DNA of 13,838 bases from Alphaproteobacteria bacterium (GCA_019241915.1 JAFAWI010000280.1:1-13838), one strand, 5' to 3'; shown: positions 6,038-13,633, numbered from the stretch's first letter. Translations and numbers: made by a program. Notes: generated by a model not told the origin, from the letters alone.

Positions 6038-6796
6038 CTACGGGTAATGCGGGCGGCGCTTTTCTCGGAACGCGGAAACGCCCTCTGCGAAGTCGGCGCT
6101 GGCGCGCACCCGGTCGCCTAGTTGTTGCTCCAGCGACTCGCGGGCGCGGACGTGGTCGGCGATGCCGGTGGCGATCTGCTGCTTGACCGCCTGCACCGCG
6201 GCAGGGCTGTTGCGGGCGATGGTCTCGGCGACGCCGATTGCCCAATCGAGAACCTTACCCGGCTCGACCACGAGGTTGACGAGGCCGATCTTCTCGGCGA
6301 ACGCGGCCTCGACGAGCCGCCCGGTGAGCAGCAGATCCATCGCGTGGACGTGGCCGATCTGCCGGATCAGCTTTACGGTCGCGCCGCCAAACGGGTAGAT
6401 CGCGTAGCGCACCTCGGGGAGGCCGAAACGCGCCGCCGGGTCGGCGCCGCGGATATCGGTCGACAGCAGCAGCTCGACTCCGCCACCGGCGCAGTCGCCG
6501 TTGACCGCGGCGACGATCGGTTTGGTGAACGCGACGTCCTTGAGCAGCGCCCGGTTGACCGTGCGCGCGGTCTCGGCGCTGGCGCTGAGGTCGCCACCGA
6601 TATCGGCGCCCGCGCAAAAACCTTTGTCGCCGGCGCCGGTCAGCACCACCGCACGGCAGACCGTGTCGGCATCGAGCCGGTCCCACAGGGCGGCGAGATC
6701 GGCCATCATCGCCCGGCTCATCGCGTTGCGCTTGGGCTCGTTGTCGATGGTCAGGACCGCGACGTGGCGGCCGTGCACGGTGTGGCGGATTTCCAT
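6038..6796 (-). CDS. Enoyl-CoA hydratase/isomerase (crotonase) family protein
   Basis: A 252-residue crotonase-fold protein. The oxyanion-hole segments are FCAGADIGG (60-68) and NGDCAGGG (99-106). The two acidic positions used by true enoyl-CoA hydratases are both present: Glu108 (GGGVELLLSTDI) and Glu128 (FGLPEVRYAIYP). The C-terminus FREKRRPHYP is typical of the family. It would hydrate or isomerise a 2-enoyl-CoA thioester in the cytoplasm, in fatty-acid or other acyl-CoA breakdown; the substrate is not determinable. The start ATG has only a weak purine stretch upstream. The exported six-cysteine gene ends 38 bases before it on the same strand, so they may share a transcript. A CoA-transferase gene lies nearby on the opposite strand, consistent with acyl-CoA metabolism. 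Confidence 0.88.
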   Translation of the reverse strand: MEIRHTVHGRHVAVLTIDNEPKRNAMSRAMMADLAALWDRLDADTVCRAVVLTGAGDKGFCAGADIGGDLSASAETARTVNRALLKDVAFTKPIVAAVNGDCAGGGVELLLSTDIRGADPAARFGLPEVRYAIYPFGGATVKLIRQIGHVHAMDLLLTGRLVEAAFAEKIGLVNLVVEPGKVLDWAIGVAETIARNSPAAVQAVKQQIATGIADHVRARESLEQQLGDRVRASADFAEGVSAFREKRRPHYP

Positions 6797-6834
6797 CTGG
6801 TCTCGTTCTGCAGGCGCTGCGTCGCGACACCGGC

Positions 6835-7572
6835 CTACTGATGTAGATTACCGGTCGGGTCGCGCTGCTCGATGTGCAGCGCGCCGAGGACCGCGGCTAT
6901 GTTGGATGGGTCGACCGGACGCCCGTCCTTCCGGCAGGTCGCGGCGTGAACGAGATAGATGTAGCCGCCGCCCCAGCGTGGGCCGCGCTTCTCGAACGCG
7001 ACGCAATGGTCCGGCCCGACCGCGAACTCCATCGTCGTGAGGTCGCCGTTTTGCTGCATCGGCCCCCATTGCGTCGCTTGCCGCGTCACGTGGTTCATGT
7101 CGACGAGCTGCGCCTGCAGCGTCGCCGGGCGCGCCTCGACATAGCAATCCTGGCGCTGGTGGCCGAGCGCGCTGACGTAATACGGGTCGAACACCAGGCT
7201 GTCGGCCTCGAACGGAACGCCGGCGACACTGCTGATCACCAGGTCGTGCGCGATCTGGCAGTTCGAGAGCGCACGCGTTCCTTGCGCGTCGCCGTGCTCG
7301 AAATTGATGACCGTGGGTCCGCGCCGGCAATCTCCTGTGACGCCCGCGGCGACGCGCGACGACGCGCATGGGATCGACGGCCAGCTCGCTTCATCGACCC
7401 GCGTCTTGCCGAAATAGGGGTTGCCGCCCGCGGTATACGAGTTGGCGTCGGGCGGGATGTTGGCCGGCGCCGTTACCGTGACGTCCGGGAGGGTCGTCGT
7501 ATCCTGCGGCGCTGCGGCGGCGGTTGCGATCGCCATGCCGATGGTTACGGTCGCCGCATACGCGCGCATCAT
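6835..7572 (-). CDS. Exported six-cysteine protein of unknown function
   Basis: A 245-residue protein I do not recognise. Residues 1-21 form a signal peptide (MMRAYAATVTIG, then an Ala-rich core), followed by a Thr/Pro stretch with PDVTVTAP (29-36), a motif I associate with exported proteins of alphaproteobacteria. The mature part has six cysteines (69, 82, 105, 143, 190, 213), which could form three disulfides in the periplasm, and Trp/Tyr-rich beta-like segments (RWGGGYIYLVHA, 199-210). No catalytic motif is seen. GGGAGG (7581-7586) lies 8 bases before the ATG at 7572; a second ATG follows at once. The frame is open to 7995 but that extension crosses the divergent CoA-transferase gene and is rejected. 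Confidence 0.75.
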   Translation of the reverse strand: MMRAYAATVTIGMAIATAAAAPQDTTTLPDVTVTAPANIPPDANSYTAGGNPYFGKTRVDEASWPSIPCASSRVAAGVTGDCRRGPTVINFEHGDAQGTRALSNCQIAHDLVISSVAGVPFEADSLVFDPYYVSALGHQRQDCYVEARPATLQAQLVDMNHVTRQATQWGPMQQNGDLTTMEFAVGPDHCVAFEKRGPRWGGGYIYLVHAATCRKDGRPVDPSNIAAVLGALHIEQRDPTGNLHQ

Positions 7573-7606
7573 CAGTTCCACCTCCCGTTTGACGCGGCTT
7601 TTTCTG

Positions 7607-7636
7607 ATTGTTCGCGTTTTTCGACGAGCACGACAA
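7607..7636 (-). promoter_or_regulatory. Candidate promoter for the exported six-cysteine gene
   Basis: On the minus strand TTGTCG (7636-7631) is separated by 18 bases from AACAAT (7612-7607). Each hexamer matches consensus at 4 of 6 positions. It lies 35 bases upstream of the start at 7572. Confidence 0.28.
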
Positions 7637-7668
7637 CCGCATTCGTCGCGACGCGAAGCGGCACCTCC

Positions 7669-7698
7669 TTGACATAGGTACGCCTGTCGCAATCGACT
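7669..7698 (+). promoter_or_regulatory. Candidate promoter for the CoA transferase
   Basis: A perfect TTGACA -35 lies at 7669-7674. An acceptable but weak -10, TCGACT, lies at 7693-7698 with 18-base spacing. It is about 31 bases upstream of the ATG at 7730, in the 157-base divergent gap. Confidence 0.35.
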
Positions 7699-7729
7699 GG
7701 CCGCGGGCTTGGACGGGGAGACTGCCGAA

Positions 7730-8899
7730 ATGAACGCGCTGGACGGGGTCCGCGTGCTCGATTTCACGACGACGATCGCCGGGCCGCATTGCACGCGGCT
7801 GATGGCCGATCTCGGTGCCGAGGTGATCAAGATCGAGGCGCCGGAAGGCGACATGATGCGCTCGCGGCTACCGCTGCGGAACGGCGCCAGCACCTCGTTC
7901 GGCCAACTTAACACCGGGAAGAAGAGCCTCGTGCTCGACCTCAAGCAGCCGGAGGCGGTGAGGGTCGTCCACCGGCTGGTCAAGCAGGCCGACATCGTCG
8001 TTGAGAATTTCCGGCCTGGAGTGATGGCGCGGTTTGGCCTCGACTACCCAAAGCTCGCCGCGGTCAACCCGGCGCTGATCTACTGCGCGATCTCGGGCTA
8101 CGGTCAGAGCGGGCCGTCGGCGGGGCGGCCGGCCTATGCGCCGGTGATCCATGCGGCGTCGGGCTACGATCTGGCGCAGATCGCGCACCAGCTCGAACCC
8201 CGCCGGCCGGATTATTGCGGCATCTTCATCGCCGACGTGCTGAGCGGCACCTATGCGTTCGGCGCGGCGATGGCGGCCTTGCACCAGCGCCAGGCGACCG
8301 GGCAGGGGCAGATGATCGACTGCTCGATGCTCGAGAGCATGCTGTCGCTGACCTTGGGCGAATTGCAGAACTCGCAGTTTGACGTGCCGCTGCCGCCCCG
8401 GCCGATTTTCGGGCCGATCGCGACCAAGGACGGCTACGTCCAGCTCTCGGTCGCCAGCGAGCGGACCTTTCAGAACATGGCGGCGGCCGCCGGCCGCGAG
8501 GACTGGCTGACGGACCCACGCTTCGCCAAGTACCAGGATCGCCGACTCAATTGGGGCCGGCTGATGGAAGAGTTGGAGGAATGGTCGAGCCGCTTGCCGA
8601 GCACCGAGGTGCAGGCGGCGTTCGACCGCCACGGCGTGCCGTCGTCGCCCTACCGCACGGTCGAAGAGGCGATGCGGGATCCGCAGCTCGCCCACCGCCG
8701 GTCGCTGGCAGAGATCCATGACAAAGGCGGCGCGTTTCTCGCGCTCAACCCGCCGTTCCGGCTCAGCGGGTCGCGCGCCGCCGCTGAGCCGTGGGTCGCC
8801 GCGCTCGGCGAGCACAGCCACGCTGTGCTGGCCGAGGCCGGTTATTCGGACGCCGAGATCGCCGCGCTCGCCGAAGCCGGGGTGACGGTAGCGCCATAG
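7730..8899 (+). CDS. Family III CoA transferase (CaiB/BaiF, formyl-CoA transferase type)
   Basis: A 389-residue family III CoA transferase, the usual length of about 380-410. The N-terminus LDGVRVLDFTTTIAGPHC, LGAEVIKIEAPEGD (28-41), LDLKQPE, NFRPGVMARFGLDY (93-106) and ISGYGQSGP (121-129) are family hallmarks. Asp169 in IADVLSGTYA aligns with the catalytic Asp169 that forms an acyl anhydride in formyl-CoA transferase. GQGQMIDCSMLESM follows at 191-204. It moves CoA between two carboxylic acids in the cytoplasm; which acids cannot be told. GGGGAG (7715-7720) lies 9 bases before the ATG, so the TTG at 7709 upstream of that site is rejected. The ATPase gene follows after 8 bases. With the nearby crotonase it suggests breakdown of an organic acid via CoA esters. 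Confidence 0.92.
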   Translation: MNALDGVRVLDFTTTIAGPHCTRLMADLGAEVIKIEAPEGDMMRSRLPLRNGASTSFGQLNTGKKSLVLDLKQPEAVRVVHRLVKQADIVVENFRPGVMARFGLDYPKLAAVNPALIYCAISGYGQSGPSAGRPAYAPVIHAASGYDLAQIAHQLEPRRPDYCGIFIADVLSGTYAFGAAMAALHQRQATGQGQMIDCSMLESMLSLTLGELQNSQFDVPLPPRPIFGPIATKDGYVQLSVASERTFQNMAAAAGREDWLTDPRFAKYQDRRLNWGRLMEELEEWSSRLPSTEVQAAFDRHGVPSSPYRTVEEAMRDPQLAHRRSLAEIHDKGGAFLALNPPFRLSGSRAAAEPWVAALGEHSHAVLAEAGYSDAEIAALAEAGVTVAP

Positions 8900-8907
8900 G
8901 TGATGCG

Positions 8908-9675
8908 ATGGCGCCCGCGCCGGCCTTTCGTTCGAGCAACTTTTTGGTCCGCGCGACCCTGCTCCGCGACAGGGTGCCGTCGTTTCGGGAGTACCCGTTC
9001 GACATCCCAGCGATCCGCGATTTTGAAGCGCTCGATTTCGAGCAGCCCGTGACGTTCTTTGTCGGCGAGAACGGTTCCGGGAAATCGACACTTGTCGAGG
9101 CGATCGCTGCCGGGATGGGCCTCAACCCCGAGGGTGGCAGCCGCCATTTCAACTTTTCGACGCGCGCCTCGCATTCGCCGCTGAAGGACTATCTGCGGCT
9201 CGCCCGCGCACTCCGCCGCGCCCGCGACAGCTATTTTTTGCGCGCCGAGAGCTATTTCAATGTGGCCACCCAGATCGAGAAGCTGGACGAAGAGCCTGCA
9301 CTGACGCCGCCAATCATCAATGCCTATGGCGGCCGGTCGTTGCACGAGCAGTCGCACGGCGAGTCGTTTTTCGCGCTGTTCCTCAATCGCCTGCGCGGCC
9401 CCGGCTTCTACGTGTTCGACGAGCCGGAAGCGGCACTGTCGCCCTCGCGTCAGCTGGCGTTTCTGTCGCGGCTGCACGAGCTGGTGCAGGGCGGATCGCA
9501 GTTCATTATCGCGACGCACTCGCCGATCTTGATGGCGTACCCGCAGGCGGCGATCTATCTGCTCGACGACGGCGCGCCGAGCCTCGTTCCCTACCGCGAG
9601 ACCGAGCATTACCGGGTGACGCGCCAGTTTCTCACCCGCACCGGCCAGATGCTCGACATTCTGCTGAACGAGTAA
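8908..9675 (+). CDS. ABC-like AAA ATPase, COG3910 type
   Basis: A 255-residue soluble ATPase of the SMC/ABC-like P-loop class. Walker A is GENGSGKST (53-61). The signature-like motif is SHGES (149-153). Walker B is FYVFDEPEAALSP (167-179) with catalytic Glu172. The switch histidine is His204 in ATHSP. The insertion between P-loop and signature is short (about 85 residues) with no coiled coil, so it is not an SMC or RecF protein. I recall this compact form as the uncharacterised predicted-ATPase group COG3910, found singly in many bacteria; no function is established that I know of. The ATG is 8 bases past the CoA-transferase stop, implying shared transcription, but no clear ribosome site precedes it. 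The frame is open upstream inside the CoA-transferase gene; that extension is a shadow. Confidence 0.85.
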   Translation: MAPAPAFRSSNFLVRATLLRDRVPSFREYPFDIPAIRDFEALDFEQPVTFFVGENGSGKSTLVEAIAAGMGLNPEGGSRHFNFSTRASHSPLKDYLRLARALRRARDSYFLRAESYFNVATQIEKLDEEPALTPPIINAYGGRSLHEQSHGESFFALFLNRLRGPGFYVFDEPEAALSPSRQLAFLSRLHELVQGGSQFIIATHSPILMAYPQAAIYLLDDGAPSLVPYRETEHYRVTRQFLTRTGQMLDILLNE

Positions 9676-9718
9676 CGACAACGTGGCGGCGCTCGCTAAG
9701 GTACGCCGGTAAGCGCGG

Positions 9719-10447
9719 TCATTCGCGACGGAAGGTGACGACCAGCACGTCACGGTGGCCGGGGCGGCCGCGATCGAGCGGGGTCACCGGGGTGACGCCG
9801 TGGTAGACGCGGTTGTCGTCGGTGACCGCGGCGTCGAGCGGGTCGGCCAGGGTGAAGCTGCCCAGCGGGTGGCGGCGCTGGTCGGCGATCGTCGTCTCGC
9901 CGCGCTCGATATTGACGCGCTCGACCAGCAGCACGAGCACCCAATCGACGCCGTCGCGGTGCATGCCCTCCGGGGTCGGCTGGCCGGCCTCGGTTGCGTT
10001 GGCCTCGATGCGGAACTGGTGGATTTCGACATGCCAGCTCGCCGGCCGCGTCTTCGCTGGGGTCAAGCCGTGGAACAGCCGGTAGCAGGTATCGAGAATC
10101 GCGCGCAGCGACGGGTGCGCGCCGATCGCGTGCGTCACCGGCTCGAACCAGCGCTCGACGTCGCCGTTGAGCGGATTATAGTCGCGGCTCTGGTAATGCG
10201 GCTGGTGCGGCTTACGGGCGATGTCCTCGGCGGTGGCGCGGAACACCGCAAAGCGGCGCCGCCGGTAGCGCCCGCCATCGGCCATATAGGTGTCGACCCC
10301 CAAATCGTTCCAGCTCTGCGCGAAGGTGTCCCAGTCGCGCAAACCGGCTTGCTGCAAGACCGCGCGCATGTCGCTCGCCGCAACAAAGGCAAACCCGTCG
10401 CCGGCGACGCGGCGGGCGACGTCGGCGAGCGGCTCGATCATCTCCAT
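9719..10447 (-). CDS. Fe(II)/2-oxoglutarate dioxygenase, amino-acid hydroxylase type (2OG-Fe_Oxy_2)
   Basis: A 242-residue Fe(II)/2-oxoglutarate oxygenase. The iron triad is HxD...H: His163 and Asp165 (GMHRDGVDWV) and His216 (RVYHGVTPV). Arg232 (HRDVLVVTFRR) is placed to bind 2-oxoglutarate. The order of segments (GGRYRRRRFAVF, HQFRIEA, MHRDG, ERGETTIAD, YHGVTP, HRDVLVVTF) parallels the Bacillus L-isoleucine dioxygenase family, which hydroxylates free L-amino acids; I compared from memory. The likely activity is oxidation of a small amino acid or similar metabolite, coupled to 2-oxoglutarate to succinate plus CO2. GGAG (10454-10457) six bases upstream supports the ATG at 10447; ATGs at 10441 and 10489 are alternatives. 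The gene converges on the ATPase gene (43-base gap) and diverges from the lipocalin-like operon (78-base gap). Confidence 0.85.
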   Translation of the reverse strand: MEMIEPLADVARRVAGDGFAFVAASDMRAVLQQAGLRDWDTFAQSWNDLGVDTYMADGGRYRRRRFAVFRATAEDIARKPHQPHYQSRDYNPLNGDVERWFEPVTHAIGAHPSLRAILDTCYRLFHGLTPAKTRPASWHVEIHQFRIEANATEAGQPTPEGMHRDGVDWVLVLLVERVNIERGETTIADQRRHPLGSFTLADPLDAAVTDDNRVYHGVTPVTPLDRGRPGHRDVLVVTFRRE

Positions 10448-10525
10448 TCCCGGCTCCGGCTTGAGCGGCCCGCAGCGAAGGCGCACCATACGCGCTCTGC
10501 CGGGCAAACGACAGGAAGCCGCGCG

Positions 10526-10918
10526 ATGGTTTCGTTGGTTGGGACTTGGAAGCTGCTGCGCGCCACGGCTCGCGACGCCGACGGCAGGCCATTGCCCGCG
10601 CCGTATGGCGGCAAGGGCATCGGCCGCGTCGTCTTCACGGCCGAGGGGCGGATGCAGTCGGTGGTCTGCGACGGGCGCCAGGAGCTGCCGCCGGGCGAGA
10701 CACGCGACTACAATTCCTATTGCGGCACCTACACGTTCGACGGCTCGCGGCTGGTGACGCGGGTCGACGCCGCGTCCGACCCGAGCCGCCTCGGCAGCGA
10801 CCAGGTTCGCGGCGTGCGCATCGAGGGGGAGTTGGTGGTGCTGATCCCGCCGCCGCGCGACAAGGGAGGGCAGCAGGAACACCGCGAGCTGACCTGGCAG
10901 AAGATCAGCGAGGAATAG
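10526..10918 (+). CDS. Lipocalin-like domain protein
   Basis: A 130-residue single-domain protein of the lipocalin-like type (Pfam Lipocalin_5). It opens with LVGTWKLLRATARDADGRPL (4-23), where GTWKLL is the characteristic first strand, then PYGGKGIGRVVFTAEGRMQSVV, CGTYTFDG and a C-terminal TWQKI strand. Such proteins form a small beta-barrel that may bind a hydrophobic or small ligand; many are single genes next to metabolic enzymes. No signal peptide is visible, so it is cytoplasmic. AGGA (10513-10516) lies 9 bases before the ATG. The aldo/keto reductase starts 2 bases after the stop, and its ribosome site lies inside this gene's end, so translation is probably coupled. Confidence 0.8.
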   Translation: MVSLVGTWKLLRATARDADGRPLPAPYGGKGIGRVVFTAEGRMQSVVCDGRQELPPGETRDYNSYCGTYTFDGSRLVTRVDAASDPSRLGSDQVRGVRIEGELVVLIPPPRDKGGQQEHRELTWQKISEE

Positions 10919-10920
10919 CG

Positions 10921-11925
10921 ATGGCCGAATTTGCGACGCGGCAGATCGGCCGCAGCGGGCTGCGGGTGACCGAGCTGGGGCTCGGCTGCGCGACGCTGGG
11001 TGGAAGCCGCATCGGCGTGGCGCGGCAGGCGGCCGAGGACATCGTCGCAGCGGCCTGGGACGCCGGGGTGCGTTATGTCGATACCGCGCCGTTTTACGGG
11101 GTCGGCCAGGCCGAGCGGGCGGTCGGCGACGCGATGCGCGACCGTCCGCGCGGCGAATGGGTGCTGTCGACCAAGGTCGGCCGGCTGCTCAAGCCCAACC
11201 CGACCGGGTTGCATGCCGACGGGCGCATCCATCCGCTGCCGTTCGATCCGGTCTACGATTACTCGTATGACGCGATCATGCGTTCGTTCGAGGACAGCTT
11301 TCAGCGGCTGGGCCTCGCCAAGATCGACATCCTCTACGTGCACGATATCGGCGTCTACCAGCACGGGCCCGAGGGCCATCCGCCGCACATGAAGGCGCTG
11401 CGCGACAGCGGGTACCGCGCGCTCGAGAACCTGCGCGCGTCGGGCGCGATCTCCGCATTCGGCATCGGCGTCAACGAGCGCGAGGTGTTGCTCGAAGCGA
11501 TGGAATGGGGCCAGTGGGACGCCTTCCTGCTGGCCGGCCGCTACACGCTGCTCGAACAGGCCCCACTCGACGATCTGCTGCCCAAATGCGTTGCCGCCGG
11601 CACTTCGATTGTCGTCGGCGGCCCGCTTAATTCGGGCATCCTCGCCGGCCGCGACACCTGGAACTATAATCCGGCGCCGCCCGAGGTGGTGGCGCGCGTC
11701 AAACAGATCGCGGCGATCTGCGACAGCCACAACGTGCCGCTCCCCGCGGCGGCGCTGCAATTCCCGCTGGCGCACCCGGCGGTCGCCGCGATCATCCCCG
11801 GCCCGCGCAACGCCGATGAGTTCCGCCAGAATCTCAGCCTGCTGCGCCACCCGATCCCGGCCGCGCTATGGAGCGATTTGCGCCAAGCCGGGCTGCTGCA
11901 CCCCGGCGCACCGACACCGAGTTAA
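10921..11925 (+). CDS. Aldo/keto reductase, D-threo-aldose / pyridoxal dehydrogenase type
   Basis: A 334-residue NAD(P)-dependent aldo/keto reductase with the full catalytic tetrad: Asp54 (VDTAPFYG), Tyr59, Lys85 (STKVGR) and His141 (YVHDIG). The cofactor-binding end shows IIPGPRNADEF (291-301). The segment DYSYDAIMRSFEDSFQRLG (113-131) and the length fit the subgroup holding D-threo-aldose 1-dehydrogenase, L-fucose dehydrogenase and pyridoxal 4-dehydrogenase, from memory. It interconverts an aldehyde or lactol with an alcohol or lactone; the true substrate is unknown. GAGGA lies 6 bases before the ATG. It is the middle gene of a three-gene operon: 2 bases after the lipocalin-like gene and 15 bases before the aminotransferase. 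Confidence 0.88.
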   Translation: MAEFATRQIGRSGLRVTELGLGCATLGGSRIGVARQAAEDIVAAAWDAGVRYVDTAPFYGVGQAERAVGDAMRDRPRGEWVLSTKVGRLLKPNPTGLHADGRIHPLPFDPVYDYSYDAIMRSFEDSFQRLGLAKIDILYVHDIGVYQHGPEGHPPHMKALRDSGYRALENLRASGAISAFGIGVNEREVLLEAMEWGQWDAFLLAGRYTLLEQAPLDDLLPKCVAAGTSIVVGGPLNSGILAGRDTWNYNPAPPEVVARVKQIAAICDSHNVPLPAAALQFPLAHPAVAAIIPGPRNADEFRQNLSLLRHPIPAALWSDLRQAGLLHPGAPTPS

Positions 11926-11940
11926 AAGGAGAACGCTCTC

Positions 11941-13230
11941 ATGAGGTCACCGGACGGCTCGCTTCAGGACGGGCTGATCGATACCGCCAGGCGGGTGCTG
12001 CCGGGCGGCACGTTCGGCAACATGGCCGGCGACGTGGTGATCCGCGAGGGTCGCGGCGGCCGCGTGTGGGACGAGGATGGCAAGGAATACGTCGACTTCC
12101 TGCTCGGCTCGGGGCCGATGCTGGTCGGCCATGCGCACCCGGAAGTGACCGAAGCGGCGCAGGCGCGCATCGCCCAGGGCACGACGTTTTTTGCCAACAA
12201 CCGCTGGGGCATCGAGCTGGCCGAGGCGATCGTGGGGGCGTCGCCATGCGCCGAGCAGGTGCGCTTTGTGTCCACTGGGTCGGAGGCCGACCTCTACGCA
12301 ATGCGCGTCGCCCGCGCCTTCACCAGGCGCGACAAGATCCTCAAATTCGAGGGCGGCTATCATGGGATGAGCGACTATTCGCTGATGAGCCTGGCGCCCA
12401 AGCGCTCCGCGAATTTTCCGGCCGCCATTCCCGATTCCGCCGGCATCCCGCGCTCGTTGCGCGACGAGATGCTGATCGCGCCGTTCAACAATATCGACGC
12501 GGTGGCGGGGATTGTCCGCGAGCATCGCGACGAGCTGGCTGCGGTGATCCTCGAACCGTTTCAGCGCATCATCCCGCCCGCGCCGGGGTTTCTCGCGGCG
12601 CTGCGCAAGCTGACCGCCGAGAACGATGTCCTCTTGATCTTCGATGAAGTGGTGACCGGGTTTCGCCTCGCCTATGGCGGGGCGCAGGAATACTACGACG
12701 TGGTGCCCGACCTCTGCACCCTGGGCAAGGTGATCGGCGGCGGTTTCCCGCTGGCGGCGATTGCCGGCCGTACCGACATCATGGCGCATTTCGACAAGGG
12801 CAAGGTCGGCGACGACGGTTTCCTGATGCAGGTCGGCACCTTGTCGGGCAACCCGGTTGCCGCGGCCGCGGGGCTGGCGACGCTCGACATCTTGAAGCGG
12901 CCCGGCGCCTACGAGCAGATTTTCGCGACCGGCCGCGAATTGATGGCGACGCTCGACGGGCTGTTGAAGCAGGCTGGCATTCCGGCACAGGTCATCGGCG
13001 AGCCGCCGCTGTTCGAGGTCGTGTTCACGACCGACACCAACCCGATCCGCGATTACGCCGGCACCTTGCGCGGCGATATGGACATGGCGCGGCGGTTCAA
13101 CGCCCTCTTACGCGAGCGCGGTATCCTCAAGGGCGAGCAGAAATATTACGTGTCGCTCGCCCACACCGAAGACGACATCCGCCACACGCGCGAAGCGTGG
13201 GCGTCGGCGGTCAAGGTGCTGGCGAGCTGA
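11941..13230 (+). CDS. Class III PLP aminotransferase, glutamate-1-semialdehyde aminomutase-like
   Basis: A 429-residue class III (omega) aminotransferase. The PLP lysine is Lys263 in TLGKVIGGGFP; Asp235 in IFDEVVTGFR contacts the pyridine nitrogen; STGSEAD (111-117) and GTLSGNP (299-305) hold the phosphate; GYHGMSD (139-145) stacks on the ring. The overall form, with LPGG near the start and LGHAHPEV-like GHAHPEV, is that of glutamate-1-semialdehyde aminomutase relatives. It lacks the GGVNSPVRAF-type opening of true HemL and sits in a catabolic-looking operon, so it is more likely an aminotransferase of unknown substrate. AAGGAG (11927-11932) lies 8 bases before the ATG. It is the last gene of the lipocalin-like / aldo-keto reductase operon; a VapC gene converges 19 bases past its stop. 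Confidence 0.9.
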   Translation: MRSPDGSLQDGLIDTARRVLPGGTFGNMAGDVVIREGRGGRVWDEDGKEYVDFLLGSGPMLVGHAHPEVTEAAQARIAQGTTFFANNRWGIELAEAIVGASPCAEQVRFVSTGSEADLYAMRVARAFTRRDKILKFEGGYHGMSDYSLMSLAPKRSANFPAAIPDSAGIPRSLRDEMLIAPFNNIDAVAGIVREHRDELAAVILEPFQRIIPPAPGFLAALRKLTAENDVLLIFDEVVTGFRLAYGGAQEYYDVVPDLCTLGKVIGGGFPLAAIAGRTDIMAHFDKGKVGDDGFLMQVGTLSGNPVAAAAGLATLDILKRPGAYEQIFATGRELMATLDGLLKQAGIPAQVIGEPPLFEVVFTTDTNPIRDYAGTLRGDMDMARRFNALLRERGILKGEQKYYVSLAHTEDDIRHTREAWASAVKVLAS

Positions 13231-13249
13231 CCTGCACCGCGCTCCAGGA

Positions 13250-13633
13250 TCAAAGCACGCTGTCGATGTCCGTCTTGCCGAAGTCGTTGCCAAGATAAAG
13301 CAGCCGACAGCGATATTGCTTTGCCACTTGGTACGCAAAACAGTCGCCGAAATTTAGAGCCGCTGGGTGCATACCTCTTCCCCAGCGCTCGTAAATCTCG
13401 CCAAGCTCTCGTGCGGCGGTCTCGGTGACGGGCACGATCGTTGAGGAGAGCCGGTCGATCGCATGCGCCATTTGCTTACCGACATTTCGCCGCGCAGAGA
13501 CAATAAGCGCTTCCGCCAATGTCCCGGCAGAAATGACGATCTCGTCTTCGGCCGCGATCGCGGCAATACAGGCATCGGCCTGCGGCTCATCGAGCGCGAT
13601 CGCCATCAACGCGGAGGTGTCGACGGCGATCAC
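13250..13633 (-). CDS. vapC: PIN-domain ribonuclease toxin VapC
   Basis: A 127-residue PIN-domain protein, the usual VapC size. The four acidic residues that bind Mg2+ are in place: Asp5 (VDTSALMAI), Glu41 (GTLAEALIV), Asp97 (NFGDCFAY) and Asp117 (LGNDFGKTDI). VapC toxins cleave tRNA or rRNA and stop translation when freed from their antitoxin. The start is GTG at 13633, overlapping the antitoxin stop as GTGA (bases 13633-13630), the tight coupling expected of a toxin-antitoxin pair. No residues look lost, so the toxin is probably active. The gene converges on the aminotransferase with only 19 bases between stops and no terminator hairpin that I can see. Confidence 0.9.
   Translation of the reverse strand: MIAVDTSALMAIALDEPQADACIAAIAAEDEIVISAGTLAEALIVSARRNVGKQMAHAIDRLSSTIVPVTETAARELGEIYERWGRGMHPAALNFGDCFAYQVAKQYRCRLLYLGNDFGKTDIDSVL

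Noticed and set aside
6122..6841. 239-residue plus-strand frame opposite the crotonase
   Set aside because: Antisense shadow; the crotonase strand has both oxyanion segments and both glutamates.
8908..9675. Reading the ATPase as part of an anti-phage (OLD- or retron-like) system
   Set aside because: There is no nuclease domain, partner effector or defence gene beside it; neighbours are a CoA transferase and a dioxygenase, and the VapBC pair is about 3.6 kb away.
7868..9753. Long minus-strand frames (7868-9091 and 8842-9753) opposite the CoA transferase and ATPase
   Set aside because: Both mirror well-supported genes and show no recognisable domain.
9755..10525. Plus-strand N-terminal extension of the lipocalin-like gene across the dioxygenase
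   Set aside because: It is antisense to the dioxygenase; a ribosome site and a family-typical N-terminus place the start at 10526.
10729..11850. 373-residue minus-strand frame opposite the aldo/keto reductase
   Set aside because: Antisense shadow of a gene with a complete catalytic tetrad.
11941..13230. Naming the aminotransferase hemL
   Set aside because: It is a relative of glutamate-1-semialdehyde aminomutase but lacks the usual HemL opening and sits in an operon unrelated to tetrapyrrole synthesis.
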